Source of the DNA: Platycnemis pennipes
Lineage: Eukaryota > Arthropoda > Insecta > Odonata > Platycnemididae
Length of the DNA stretch: 64,000 nucleotides
Assembly: GCA_933228895.1 (NCBI GenBank)
Contig: OW121855.1
Coordinates: 72,936,698 to 73,000,697 of the forward strand
Direction of reading: 5' to 3'
In this document: positions 21,729 through 31,919 of the stretch, piece after piece
Layout: the number at the start of each line of letters is the position of its first letter
Position numbering within the stretch: the first letter of the stretch is position 1
The notes under the pieces: generated by a model
The model's input: the letters and a program-made list of their open reading frames with translations, nothing else
Databases searched by the model: none
What the model was told of the DNA's origin: nothing
Position numbers and translations under genes: made by a program

Positions 21729-22099
21729 AAACGAAAATTATAGTGGTATGTTTATTTGCTATAAATACTTGCACGTGTTTGAAGGCTCTATTTTATTTAT
21801 TTTTAGTTTGCAAGCGCATAGTGTGCAACCCCAAGAAATGTATATATTTTATTCAAAACATGGGGCGCAAGATAAAATTGAGCTCATCATAGTATCAAGA
21901 ACAAAGTACCTTTGTCAAGGATTCGGTAGAAACCGATGTAGGACAATAAGAATGTTTCTATTAAGGTTTACCGTATCGAAGTAATGTTCTGTTTGGAATG
22001 CATTTACAATATTTCTTGCATCTTCATGCACTGCACATTATTATGACGAAACGTTTGAGGCAAAAAATGAAGGGAATCAGGTTGATTTGGTTACTGTCT
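21729..22099. other. Spacer
   Basis: A+T-rich. No recognised feature. Confidence 0.4.
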
Positions 22100-22212
22100 T
22101 CCATCTGATGTCCCGAGCTGCAATACCGGTTGAGGCAGAGATTTTTACTGTTGAATATTATTTCTCTCCTGATTGGCGCCTTTCGTATTCATATATATTC
22201 TAACGCCAACGG
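22100..22212 (+). mobile_element. tRNA-derived SINE fragment
   Basis: GATGTCCCGAGCTGCAATACCGG resembles a worn B-box arm. TTGAATATTATTTCTCTCCTGATTGGCGCC matches the body at 3575-3605. Confidence 0.45.
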
Positions 22213-22919
22213 CAGTAAGACTGGCTGATATTCACTCACAAGATTCAGTCTAAGTTGTGATAGAATCAGTAATTAAAGTACACCAACTGCTTGCATAATA
22301 TTGAGTGGCACCTTTTGAGCCGGGGAAGCGGAGATCCTGTCACGGGCCCCGCATATTGAAGGATCTCAGCGTTTAAGTAGAATGAATATTATGATAATTA
22401 TGATGCTTGATGTTCCTCCGTTGTAGTAAATAATTTTTAAAATAATGTATTATAATAAGGAAACGGGGCTCGAATGACTATAGCTTTTCTGACCCGTAAA
22501 CTATAATTGTCCGGATTCCTGGAAGCCCTTGAAAGCCAAATTCAACAGTTTCATGCAATGTATGAGAATAGATATCGTTTAAATGAAATAGAATACGAGT
22601 TACCTTGGTGCATAAATACAAAATCATGAAAATGGTGAGCCGACACCAAATTTATATTCTGTGAGGATTTCGTATTGCATTTTTGTTTTTTAAATATTGT
22701 ATCACAAATCTGGATGGGGTAAAAAATCTAACAATGTCCATTTGTTATTTTGAACAAGAGTATCACTCACAAGAAGTAACTCTGAAAATAATCAGCGCAT
22801 GTGTTAGCTCATTTAAGCAATAGCTCGGGTGGAACGGGCGTTATGGATACTCAGGACGTGTCGTGCGCGCAACAGTTCCATAAACGGAGAAAATGATAAA
22901 AATAAGCCCAGATTTACGA
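22213..22919. other. A+T-rich spacer
   Basis: No gene or repeat family recognised. Confidence 0.4.
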
Positions 22920-23250
22920 AATAAAGGAGAGATCAGCAAGGATTTTGGTGTGGAGCGCGGCGTCTTATGGTCCAGGGCTCTGAATCTTAAAGGAAAAGAG
23001 GATAAGAATGGATGGGAGGGTTTTGAGATGTGGTGCGTGGGCAAACTTATGGTGAATAAAATTGTCAGAGAAGGAAGGTGAAGGATGAAATATGGGCGTG
23101 GTGGAGGAAGAAAAGAAATTGCCGGACGAAATTCGAGAGGGGGAAATAGGAGGATGAATGGGATAATAAGAAGAAACGGGATGTTAGAACCAGTGATAAG
23201 AAGGAAAGTTTCAGGAAAACGGGAAATAATGAAGGGAAACGATTGACGTT
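22920..23250 (+). pseudogene. Decayed RTE-type LINE reverse transcriptase C-terminus
   Basis: Frame at 22944-23081 reads VLWSRALNLKGKEDK, then GFEMWCVGKLMVNKIVREG. It matches the YGAETW..RKED..RLE.FEMWCWRKML.IKW block. Further on, in another frame, GMIRRNGMLEPVIRRK and VSGKR match the HxxRxGxLxxVIEGKxxGKR basic block. The position and order of the two blocks support the call, but similarity is weak and the frame is broken. Confidence 0.55.
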
Positions 23251-23384
23251 ATATTTATAACGCTATACCACAACCTTTGAATCTCTCAATGCCTGCCAAC
23301 ATTATGGTTTTTCGGTATTTAAGGTAGATATCTTGCTTGATTAATCTTGATTGATTTATCTTGCTTGCATCTTGGTTGATCTGT

Positions 23385-23590
23385 TGGCCAGATCTTTTGC
23401 TTTCTATCCCGAACGCCAGTGTTAAAATCCAGACTGTGGCAAAGATCTATTCAGAGAATGCAAGTCCTCGCTTAAATGGTGCGTATAGGGCACTTCAGTA
23501 TTCGTCCATCGGATGGGACGTAAAACTGTGAATAACTTGGAGCCTTTCGTCACAGAGAACTAATATGAGGTCTTATTTTGCCTTTCTTCA
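23385..23590 (+). mobile_element. SINE-A copy, worn
   Basis: Head CTTTCTATCCCGAACGCCAGTG with degenerate B box. The body retains GGGCACTTCAGTATTCGTCCATCGGATGGGACGTAAAACTGTG and GGAGCCTTTCGTCACAGAGAAC. Confidence 0.7.
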
Positions 23591-24365
23591 AATTCATATC
23601 ACCTCAAAGGCTACCTTCATTAGACCATCATGTTTCAAGGTGTATCAGATAAAGTTGTTCCGTCTGATTTTCAAAATTTATACCATGCTATATTTCCTTT
23701 TACACTTCTAGGAACCTCTTAACCAGCTGCTTGGTCTCTTGATGCTTTATAACGTTTTTGAAATACTGAATTTCAAATTCTTCTGGTCTTACCGTAACTA
23801 TGATAAATGCTTGCCATTTCCGTTATTGCCCCTGTTCAACTCCTGCAAAAAAGCATGCTTCAGATATATGTTTTGATGATTTTTAACCTTAGTCTCAAGC
23901 TTCTATTTGCAGGTGATGGTAGACCCTTCTCATTTAATGCTCGCTTCGCTTTTTTCCTCCTTGTTGCTCCACCTAATTCTGATTTAAAAATACGCAGCAA
24001 AATTCCTCCACTTCTTTCGTGCTTTGTTTTCTGGTTTTAAGATAAAGTGACCAGAAGAAGTATGTACCCCACATTATTCCGAGTTTGAAAGGTCTTCCCT
24101 AGGATGAAGTTAAAACTTGATCAAGAAGTTAGTATCCCACGAGCTTATAAATACTTCAGTTAATTCCCAGTCGGTGATTGCATCATAGGACTTACTTTCA
24201 AAGATACCTCTTGATTAAAGAATTGAGCCGCTATTTTCATTTTTTGCTTCCTTTCGCGGGATTAATGAGAAATGACTCGGTAGCCAATAATTGGACCCGA
24301 GGGATCTCTCGCTTATCCTTCTGCACGTGCACAAGTCCTCAAAGGGATTAACTGCGTTTAGTTGG
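23591..24365. other. Spacer
   Basis: A T-rich stretch at 23790-24040 holds a short open frame with no domain. Fragments such as TTCATTAGACCATCATG resemble the RTE-like 3' region but are too short to call. Confidence 0.35.
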
Positions 24366-24722
24366 TTAGTTATATATCGCTGGAGACGTCGACAGGGAAG
24401 TTCATTTGCGCCGTATATTGAGGAATATGGGTAACTGGATACAGCTAGAATTTACCAGGCAGAGAGGGAAGGGTAAAGAGAAACCAAGCGTCGGCATCAG
24501 CCTGATCTTCACGAAAAGCTCAAAGGTGAACATTATTTAATGTTCCATCCGACGAACGGTATGCTGAAATTGAGGTACATTCCTTATGGTACATATCTTC
24601 CACATGCCATGGCATTACGAGCCAGTATTCCGCTGAAAAATATCTACCACTCCCTGGATTAGAACCCGGGCCCTCGGAATGGAAGCCATTACAATACTCT
24701 AGTCACTAGACCGACCCGATTC
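24366..24722 (-). mobile_element. SINE-A copy, nearly full length
   Basis: Plus-strand landmarks are GGAGACGTCGACAGGGAAGTTCATTTGCGCC, AGAGAAACCAAGCGTCGGCATCAGCCTGATCTTCACG, GTTCCATCCGACGAACGG, and the complement of the B box in TTAGAACCCGGGCCCTCGG (24659-24677). Confidence 0.8.
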
Positions 24723-25714
24723 CTGATTAATTGCAGTCTCATTTAGTGTTTCCATAATTGAGCGCCTAATTAAAAATTCATTAAAATAAAACATAAACGG
24801 ACAAAAGTAAATCGAAAATCAACATTATACCGTGCAATTTTGATGCACAATACTACTCAAGTGCCTACTCATGTTCTAAAATGCGCCGCTCAGCATTTAC
24901 ATTATTCCAATAAAAGTTTCCTAACTTTTTGAAAATTCAACTCTGGAGTTTAAAACTTCCACTGATTTTTCTTGCTATTTTCCAATATTTTATAGTCCTA
25001 GTTTAAAACGTTTATAGTACCAGTTTTAGGGGAATTTTAGGGGGTTTTTAGGGGAATATGTTTGCTGATGGCTTCGCCTTCCTATACGTTCGAATTCGAA
25101 GATTTTAAATACTGCCCCAGAAAAATCAGAGCTCTACCAAACTTTTTCGTGAGTGCCACACAGCTACTTAATTCAAGTGTCTTTGCATGCGCAGAGAAAC
25201 TTTTTAAGGCAAGGTGAATAAAAATGGGGGGAAGAGAGATTTTTAATACCATCCGCATATCTACGCACTCATAGCCGTAATGTGAAGTCCATATGTTTAT
25301 CCACGGAGTAATTCGTATAAACTAGAGATCTTAAAGGTAATTTAGTGCTGAAAGTGGCAACCTGGTTAATGTGTTGGAGAAATTTTTGCAGTGTTAAGGA
25401 AAAAATATTAAAATTTTATGGCTTATATCGCAGCGCACATTAAAATTTATGTGCGTAGGATCTTAGATAAAATTTACCTCCAGATAAAATTAAGATATGT
25501 TTATTCTGTGGAATATTTTTTTAAATAGTCAATGAACCGCCCTTTTCTCGGTAAATTATTGAGGAATTCTTACTTAGAGGTATAAATAGATGTTGGTGGT
25601 TGAACGCTCTTTTTGAGAAATTTAAGAGTCCACCTCAAAAAATTCCTTGAAAAGAAGAAAATCTCTCTCATATCTATGGTCTGCTGTTTTCATATTGTCT
25701 AGCTTAAACCCACA
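24723..25714. other. A+T-rich spacer
   Basis: Contains the short repeated phrase TTAGGGGAATTTTAGGGGGTTTTTAGGGGAATAT near 25027-25060. No gene or transposon recognised. Confidence 0.4.
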
Positions 25715-25785
25715 GCAAACTCGAGGAGCGATTCAAACCCGTTACTTCCAGCTGCACGACATTTTCGAAGATTTGTCGAGATAAC
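25715..25785 (-). repeat. tRNA-like SINE head
   Basis: GCGATTCAAACCCGTTACTTCCAGCTGCACGAC gives a B box on the minus strand. It resembles the head at 53715-53810, which shares the AGCTGCACGACC end. Confidence 0.45.
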
Positions 25786-25902
25786 TTGAATATATTAAAT
25801 ATGTTTACACCTTACCAATGACAATGTAGTTTATGAATTATATGTGTAGGTAACAAAGTATCAACTTAAACCATGCAAAAATCGGCAACGATATTCCTTT
25901 GC

Positions 25903-25956
25903 CACGCGCCGGCCTAGAAATCCAAAGGACGCGGGTTCTAATTCCGCCTCCAACAT
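25903..25956 (+). repeat. tRNA-like SINE head fragment
   Basis: GCCGGCCTAGAAATCC and B-box-like GGGTTCTAATTCCGCC at 25933-25948. Confidence 0.4.
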
Positions 25957-26059
25957 AAGATTCATGTTTGTCTTTGAAGTAAGTAAGGTAAGTCAGTGCG
26001 ATATAACCTCATCAGTTGCTCCACTTTAAAATCTACTACTACAACATATGTAACAATTT

Positions 26060-26740
26060 TATAAAGACGTTTCTTGTAGCGCCAGGTGCGAATGTCCGCT
26101 GACGTCAACCTTTTGATGTTTCTCTCATTCGTTCCTGGTCTAAGGACTCCTCTAGATGCCCTCAACCGCATTCTACGGAACGCACCTTCGAATGAAGCGA
26201 AGAAGGGAACTCGTATTTCTCCGGGGCGCAAGCATTTGCGACCCGCTCGGCAGGCCCAGTGAATTTAGTTCCGCGTCCGGAATTGACGATTTCCGTCCGC
26301 GTAAGTGGCCCGTGCGTCTGACAGCTGCGAAGAAGCCAAACTGACCGCTCTCTGGCCTTTCCTCAGCCCCACGCCCACTCAACGACTCCACAGGGAAAAG
26401 GCCCTTGGCGTGCTGGGCCCATCTCTTGCCATAACTGAGGCAATCTGGGATGAGTGGGGAAATGGAATTGGCCGGAGAGATGGAGAGTAGGGGTCAGGGG
26501 GGGGAGTGTGAGACCGACAGGCCACCTGTCTTCGAATTTTCGACCTTCTAAGGCCAAATGTCCAGACTCGAATGGGCCCGAGGATCCGCGTGATGGAACT
26601 CCGTCTCTCTCTCTCTCAACTGAGAAATCGCACGAACATCTCTCCCTAGGTCTGTCCATTTTAACCGAGAGAATGCTTGCGGCGCAGGGGAAACTTAGAT
26701 TGCCTTGGAAGCAGTCCATCGTAAAGAAGTGCGACTAGCC
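26060..26740. other. CpG-rich block
   Basis: Marked local rise in G+C and CpG, with a TGACGTCA palindrome at 26100-26107 and CTCTCTCTCTCTC near 26605. Frames of up to 118 codons overlap on both strands, and none contains a recognised domain. It could be a CpG-rich regulatory region. Confidence 0.35.
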
Positions 26741-27019
26741 TTTCTCGATCTCCGAGTTCAAAATAGACGGGAATGGAATGATCTTGTCACTCTCTTCGAT
26801 ACGAATCCCGCAGCGATTGAATTCTACACAAATCCACACCACAGTTGTTGAGCAGCGGTAGCTCTAGCGACATAGACTGGTTTGCTGATAGTCCCTGACA
26901 GCTTACTCACTTCATCGATGTCGGTCGTTTTCTACCTTCACCAACATCTCCTGAGTACCCGTGAAGCCTCCTTGAAGGTGTCTAAAAATGTGTGGATAAT
27001 CACGAAGCATAAACAAGGT
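26741..27019. other. Spacer
   Basis: The stretch 26950-27012 (GAAGCCTCCTTGAAGGTG, TGTGTGGATAATCACGAAGCAT) weakly resembles a CR1-type 3' end; not firm. Confidence 0.3.
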
Positions 27020-27446
27020 CATGTCATCATCAGTTATCAGTCCAAAAAGACTGGTAGGACGCCGCTCTCCACTCGAGTCCCTATCGAAAAATCTCTTTAT
27101 ATTAAAATACCTAACTCTTCTCTTTCACATCCTTGACAACTAGCGCAATGTATCTCATTCTAGGCCTTCCTTTTTTATTCTTCTCATTCACTTTCCCCTC
27201 TGCGATTATCTTCATCAGACCATCACGTCTCAAAGCATGGCCGATTATATTAACCCGTCTGCTTTTTGTGGTTTTCAGCAAACTTATCTTTACATTCTCT
27301 CTTCTCAGAATTTTTTCGAACTAATAATTCGGCGTATCCACTTGATCTTCATCATACAACACAACATTTCAAGTGAGTCCAGTCTCGACTTTTCTGCTGC
27401 TGTTATCATCCATGCCTCTCTCCCATAAAGAAGAACCATCAGATTA
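27020..27446 (-). pseudogene. RTE-like LINE: reverse transcriptase C-terminus and 3' end
   Basis: The complement encodes remnants of the R-L-EAFEMW-type block (AATGCTTC-type sequence worn at about 27370), the HALRRDGLMKIIAEGKVNEKN region (27175-27240), and a terminal CGAGTGGAGAGCGGC block at 27062-27080. The 5' end at 27446 abuts a CR1-type 3' end fragment in the same orientation. Confidence 0.75.
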
Positions 27447-27595
27447 GCCTGCTAGCCCCTAAAGGTGTATAGCAGGGGGTAAATCATTACCAATCATGCA
27501 CTACATGAGCGTCAACTACCTACATTCACTGAGGAATATAATAACGTTTAATAATGGAGACGTGTCATTAGTGCATGCACCAGCCACGTGCCTTA
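27447..27595 (-). mobile_element. CR1/Jockey-type LINE 3' end fragment
   Basis: CTGCTAGCCCCTAAAGGTGTATAGCAGGGGGTAAATCATTACCAATCATGCACTACATGAGC is collinear with 19917-19980. Confidence 0.65.
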
Positions 27596-28189
27596 AAATT
27601 TTGTTTTATACGGCCTCTTATGGAGACCGCATGTGTATTTAAGCATAAATAAAACAAACATTGCTCCAAATTTCATTGCAGTGGCGTCAATTAATCTTCC
27701 TTGTACCATTTAATTTGATTCTTCTAGAGATTAATTAGTTTCCTTAGAATCAGTTCTAATTTAACCTTTTTTTAACTACGTATTTGATGTTCTTTTGCGT
27801 GTCTGAGCACTTTCCTCTGTTACTTTGGGGAATTTTAAAAATGCATTCCATCATTCATCTTATCCTAATAAGTTTCACCGCGTGCAAAAAAAAAACTTTA
27901 TCAATGCGAGTGTCGCGGGCAGCAATCCCGTATGACCGTACCGACCAAGATGGCCGCCGGCTACTTAAATCATCTGCGATTCCTCCTCTGGTTCATTTTA
28001 ACCTCCTTTGTGGTTGACAATGGTAAAAATAGTAATGGAGGTATTTAAATGCTCAATTGACTTTTAAATCGCCTTTATTTTGGAACTCAACACAATAATT
28101 GATTCGTACGTGGTGAAGTATGTCCATAGATACCTACCTAAAATTGATGATGGATACTAAAAGTAAAATGTAAATTAAAAAACTTTTTA
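27596..28189. other. Spacer
   Basis: AAGATGGCCGCC at 27948-27959 matches the YY1-type binding consensus. A run of nine A lies near 27887. No gene recognised. Confidence 0.35.
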
Positions 28190-28395
28190 CAAAGTGTAGG
28201 TACTGTGGCTTTGATGCCTACTCCTCATTGCAAGTAAAACTGAGTGGACCCCGTGCTACGGCCGTCATGACCATAAGTACAAAATCAGGCCCTTGAGCCC
28301 AGGCACAGACAAAGGAAAGTTCTCCTTTTTGCTCGTGCCATTGAGGAATGGAATGGGTTGCCAGCCTTTTTCTTCCATGAATTTCCGATTTGAGT
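28190..28395 (+). pseudogene. CR1-group LINE reverse transcriptase C-terminus, frameshifted
   Basis: One frame reads YGRHDHKYKIRPLSPGTD, then KGKFSF. The frame then shifts by one base and continues ARAIEEWNGLP to a stop at 28392-28394. This is the standard end of CR1/L2/Daphne-type polyproteins (R.....Y.LRPL.ARTD...FSFF.RAI..WN.LP). About 60 codons are left. Its 3' UTR (28395 to about 28735) ends in a hairpin at 28638-28659 and an AATAAA near 28729. Confidence 0.75.
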
Positions 28396-28740
28396 AAAAT
28401 ATTTTAGTAATATACTAAATTTGTTACGTTCGCAATCGATTACTTAAACTGATTCTTGTATGACTTGTTCTGAATGATAATTTTCTATTGTATGCCTGTG
28501 TTCCTGTTGATATGTACTATTATTTACTTCCGTATTTACTTGTGTTAATTTCATTGCATAGTGTTTTCTTGTGGAGTATATTGTAATATCATGTACTTGC
28601 CAACACTTTGCCACCGGATTTTAATCCTTTATAGGTTGGTGGTCGCCTGAGCGACCACCTCAATCCTGGTGGTCTCTATGATTTTTTGCATAATTTTTTC
28701 TAAGCATACATTTACTTGTGTTGCCTTGATAATAAATAGA
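28396..28740 (+). mobile_element. 3' UTR of the CR1-group LINE with terminal hairpin
   Basis: T-rich untranslated stretch ending in a perfect 9-bp stem GGTGGTCGC / GCGACCACC with loop CTGA at 28638-28659, followed by AATAAATAG near 28729. Terminal hairpins are a usual feature of CR1/L2-type 3' ends. The exact boundary is not fixed. Confidence 0.55.
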
Positions 28741-29949
28741 TGTCAGGTTCACCTTGTACTCATTCCAGTCACTCCTCCTCGGAAATGTGGTCGCTCAGTC
28801 AACCGCTGAGCGTGTAGTGACCCGAGTAATTAAAAAGCTCTAGGGACTTCTGCCCTATAAAGGGTCCACTTCTAAATATATTTATTTTTTTTTATATCTG
28901 GATGCCGACGCACTTTAAATTCAAATTATAGTTCTAAAACTTATTTTTGTCCACGTTACTTTCTCCACATATTTATGCTCCCGCAATCTATTCTCATTAT
29001 AGCTCCAGGGTTCTTACTCCCGGAGCATCACAACGGCACCCTGTAGTGCATCAATCTTCTCTCGAAGCCTTTTCTGGAAAATTTCGTTCCTGTTCCCTTA
29101 TAGTGTCCCCTGTTAACGAACGACTCTTCAGCTAACGCATTCCTCCTCCTAATGTATGTTCTTCCATCCTCATTTTCGAGGAAGATACTGACAAAAAGGC
29201 CAAATTGTTCTACCTCCGTTACTTTTTTTGCACGTTAATGGAGAATATTTTTAGGAACGACGTCTTGGTTAATGAGGAATAATTACGGACATGAAAGCGT
29301 TCCTAAAAAGCCGAAATCGATGATTCACGCCATTTTAGACTTCACTGGGCCTGGGAGGAAATTTAACGACACCTTACACCATTACTCTCCATGGTTACGA
29401 AGGGCCAATTAGGCGCAGCTTATTTTTATTCAGTAAACTTGGAGAAAAAAATGTTTTGTTGTCTCTCCAATGAGAAAAGTTTAAGCGTTTTGAAAAATGA
29501 CGAAAACCTTAGGATATGTTTTTTCAGTGTTAAAAATTTCCTTGGGATTTAAATTGGTAAGGGTAATTATTGGGAGGGGGGGGGGGGTGTTTCGGTGCCC
29601 TAAGTTATTTTAACCTAATGGATGCCTTTAAACATTTCCTTTTGTCATAAACCTCTCTTTTTTAACTATGAAAATCTATGGAGAATCTCTTTGGGTTAAC
29701 ATTTTGAGATAAATTTTAGTTTTCCACACAAGACGCATCCTTCGGCATTATGGATACGTGCGCGGGTATATTCCTATCATCGTTCTAAAACCCGATCAAT
29801 ACATAATGGTGTAAGTCCTGATATTTTCCAATTCAAATTCATTTCATTGGAATCGCAATGGAATAATATTTCATGACATAAGTTTCACTTCAAAAATGTG
29901 TGATCTATACTGTCGCCCCAATGCGCGTCGGATTTCATCTTTGTCTGTA
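28741..29949. other. A+T-rich spacer
   Basis: Holds a second small hairpin (CGCTCAG 28792-28798 with CTGAGCG 28806-28812) and a run of twelve G at 29576-29587. No gene recognised. Confidence 0.4.
29576..29587. repeat. Homopolymer (G)12
   Basis: Uninterrupted run of twelve G on the plus strand. Confidence 0.9.
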
Positions 29950-29953
29950 ATGG

Positions 29954-30031
29954 TCTAATGATATTTCTTTTTCTTTTTAGGTAAGTACCCGGTGGTGGAT
30001 GGAGAAATTCGAGTCTAATGTGTTGGTGAGT
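29954..30031 (+). other. Candidate recursive splice (ratchet) site or 45-nt micro-exon
   Basis: A branch-point-like CTAAT at 29955-29959, then the pyrimidine tract TTTCTTTTTCTTTTTAG ending at 29980, joined directly to a strong donor, GTAAGT, at 29981-29986. This acceptor-donor juxtaposition is the consensus of insect ratchet points in long introns. A second donor, GTGAGT, follows at 30026-30031 and would define a 45-nt segment (29981-30025) that is open in all 15 codons of frame 1. Either reading implies a plus-strand intron across this region. No flanking host exon is visible in the window. Confidence 0.45.
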
Positions 30032-30449
30032 GTCTGAGAGCTTTTGAACGAGGCTGGATTTGGTTTGGGGACCAAGGGATAATTATTTTTCCTTATCGAC
30101 TATTGGAACTGAGTCATTATCGTGGAATTCAGCCGGCGACAATCGCGAAGTCGGGTCTGGTTGGCAACATCGTCTTCCCGCGGGATCCAGCCCACCCTCC
30201 CATCGTCATTGTCGTCATTATCCTTAATGATGGTGGGCGAGTCTTCCGTTGAAACGTCGGAATTATATCAAAGTTCAGCCCGGTGGAGTTCCCGGGAGTC
30301 TTTAGCAGCTGGGATTCACCGGGAATTACATTAGATTATAGGTCGGAGGGAGGCTTGAAGCCACTTAGGCCTATTGGACTATTCCTAACCACCTTACAGG
30401 TGATCAACCATTGAGGGTGATAGCTTAACTACAAGCCACTAGGTCCCCC
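30032..30449. other. Spacer with CpG-containing block 30115-30340
   Basis: A 70-codon Ser-rich open frame lies at 30122-30334, without a recognised domain or splice support. Confidence 0.35.
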
Positions 30450-30612
30450 ATTGAGATTTTAATAAAATGACTGGGCTCCATTATAAGTGTGCCCAGGTAT
30501 CAGAATTTCAGCAGATAAAACAATTCTGAACCTTGACCGGGACAGGAACCCGGAACCTCCTAATGTTCGGTCAGGTTGATCAATCAGTTAAGCAACGTTC
30601 AAGTACGCAGAT
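30450..30612 (-). mobile_element. tRNA-derived SINE fragment
   Basis: The minus-strand head lies at 30518-30610, where GACCGGGACAGGAACCCGGAACCTCC carries the B-box region and shares GGTTCCGG-type ends with the pair at 9108-9264. The likely body runs left to about 30450. Confidence 0.5.
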
Positions 30613-31180
30613 GCGTAACTAGTGATATGTTCTTAAATCCCCGATAATAGGGCAGTTTCCTTCATCAAAGAAAACAGAAATAATTGCGATTCGTGCTCCC
30701 AAGATAAATGTAATCATTTTACAAAATTAATTTGGATTCAGAAATCCCAGAATACTAGATAATAAAATGCTAATTTTAAGTTAAGTTGAAAAAGTTCGTA
30801 ATGGCAGGATGTGCTGCCTTGTTGCTGACGTAAAGGTACATAGATTATGCTGGGAGGCATAGGAAATATTCATCTCCTGTAGTTACCATTGTATTTCAGA
30901 GCCCCTCAGTTCTAGTGAATATATATTAATAACATCCTATGAAAAGTATCAAACTTCAAACAGTCTCCTCCGTTAAACGTGGTATATTAATAGTCACTTT
31001 ATAGATTGCAGGGCATCCTGCTCGTGGAGTCCTCTGCAAATGCGAAGCACGGCATGAAGTTCGCGCGGCGATGGGCCAACCTCACTGTGCGATTAGTAAA
31101 ATAAATACTAACTGTTTTTAAAGGAATCACCTGAGTAAATAATTTTAAGTAAACAAATAATTTTTTTTCATTTTCGTTAT
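30613..31180. other. A+T-rich spacer
   Basis: No gene or repeat recognised. Confidence 0.4.
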
Positions 31181-31371
31181 CCAATATTTTCGTTTCCGAT
31201 CTGTTTCGGTGTGGTCTTCACTGAGCGTTATATTCATGAAGAAGCCTCCTGCATTGTACATACATCTACATCTACGTAGCACCCTGCAAGCCACCATAAA
31301 GGTGTGTGGCAGAGGATGAATCTTTACGATACATCCACTACCTCATCATCATGGTCAACAATCCTAGGATT
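31181..31371. repeat. Segmental duplicate, copy 1 (partner 31733-31919)
   Basis: About 190 bp, from CCAATATTTTCGTTTCCG to AACAATCCTAGGATT, repeated at 31733-31919 with a 4-bp indel and about half a dozen substitutions. Its right end contains the last ~25 bp of an RTE-like LINE that is complete only in copy 2. It includes a CR1-type 3' end piece (31262-31330: ACATCTACATCTACGTAGC, AGGTGTGTGGCAGAGGATG). Confidence 0.85.
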
Positions 31372-31499
31372 ACTGCATAAATATACCTCAGATATTTGTT
31401 AATAAGCTTTTATCATCAACAATATTTACCTCTTATTGATTATCGCGGGTCGTGTCACAGTTAAAAGGAGAATTTCCTTGATATTTTCTGCGTCAATAT

Positions 31500-31610
31500 A
31501 TAAATGTATCCATCCAGTCACCAGTAAGTCACCTTGTTGATGTTGGGCAGGGAGTGAATAAATACCAAACATTCATTTCATGCGTGCACTTTTATGTAAA
31601 TGTAACTAAA
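31500..31610 (-). mobile_element. CR1/Jockey-type LINE 3' end fragment
   Basis: AGTCACCTTGTTGATGTTGGGCAGGGAGTGAATAAATACCAAACATTCATTTCATG follows the family order but is worn. Confidence 0.5.
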
Positions 31611-31732
31611 TGAGGGAAACCGTCTACCATCCGTGCACCATACACACGCGACGGAACAAACACTAGACGTGAATAAATGTTATCTTAATCAATGAGCTAG
31701 TAATATATCGGAATGCAACAATAATATAGTTC

Positions 31733-31919
31733 CCAACATTTTCGTTTCCGATCTGTTTCGGTGTGGTCTTCACTGAGCGTTATATTCATGAAGAAGCCTC
31801 CTGCATTGTACATCTACATCTACGTAGCACCCTGCAAGCCACCATAAAGGTGTGTGGTAGAGGATGAATCTTTAAGATACATTCACCACCTAATCATCAT
31901 GGTCAACAATCCTAGGATT
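31733..31919. repeat. Segmental duplicate, copy 2 (partner 31181-31371)
   Basis: Same sequence as copy 1; here the right end continues into the full LINE fragment at 31899-32409. Contains the CR1-type 3' end at 31811-31890. Confidence 0.85.

Noticed and set aside
26745..27019. CR1-type 3' end on the left of the 27.0-kb LINE
   Set aside because: Only scattered matches (AAGCCTCCTT, TGTGTGGATAATCACGAAGC); not enough to call a separate copy.
27948..27959. YY1-type site AAGATGGCCGCC as a promoter marker
   Set aside because: A single 12-bp match with no accompanying promoter features.
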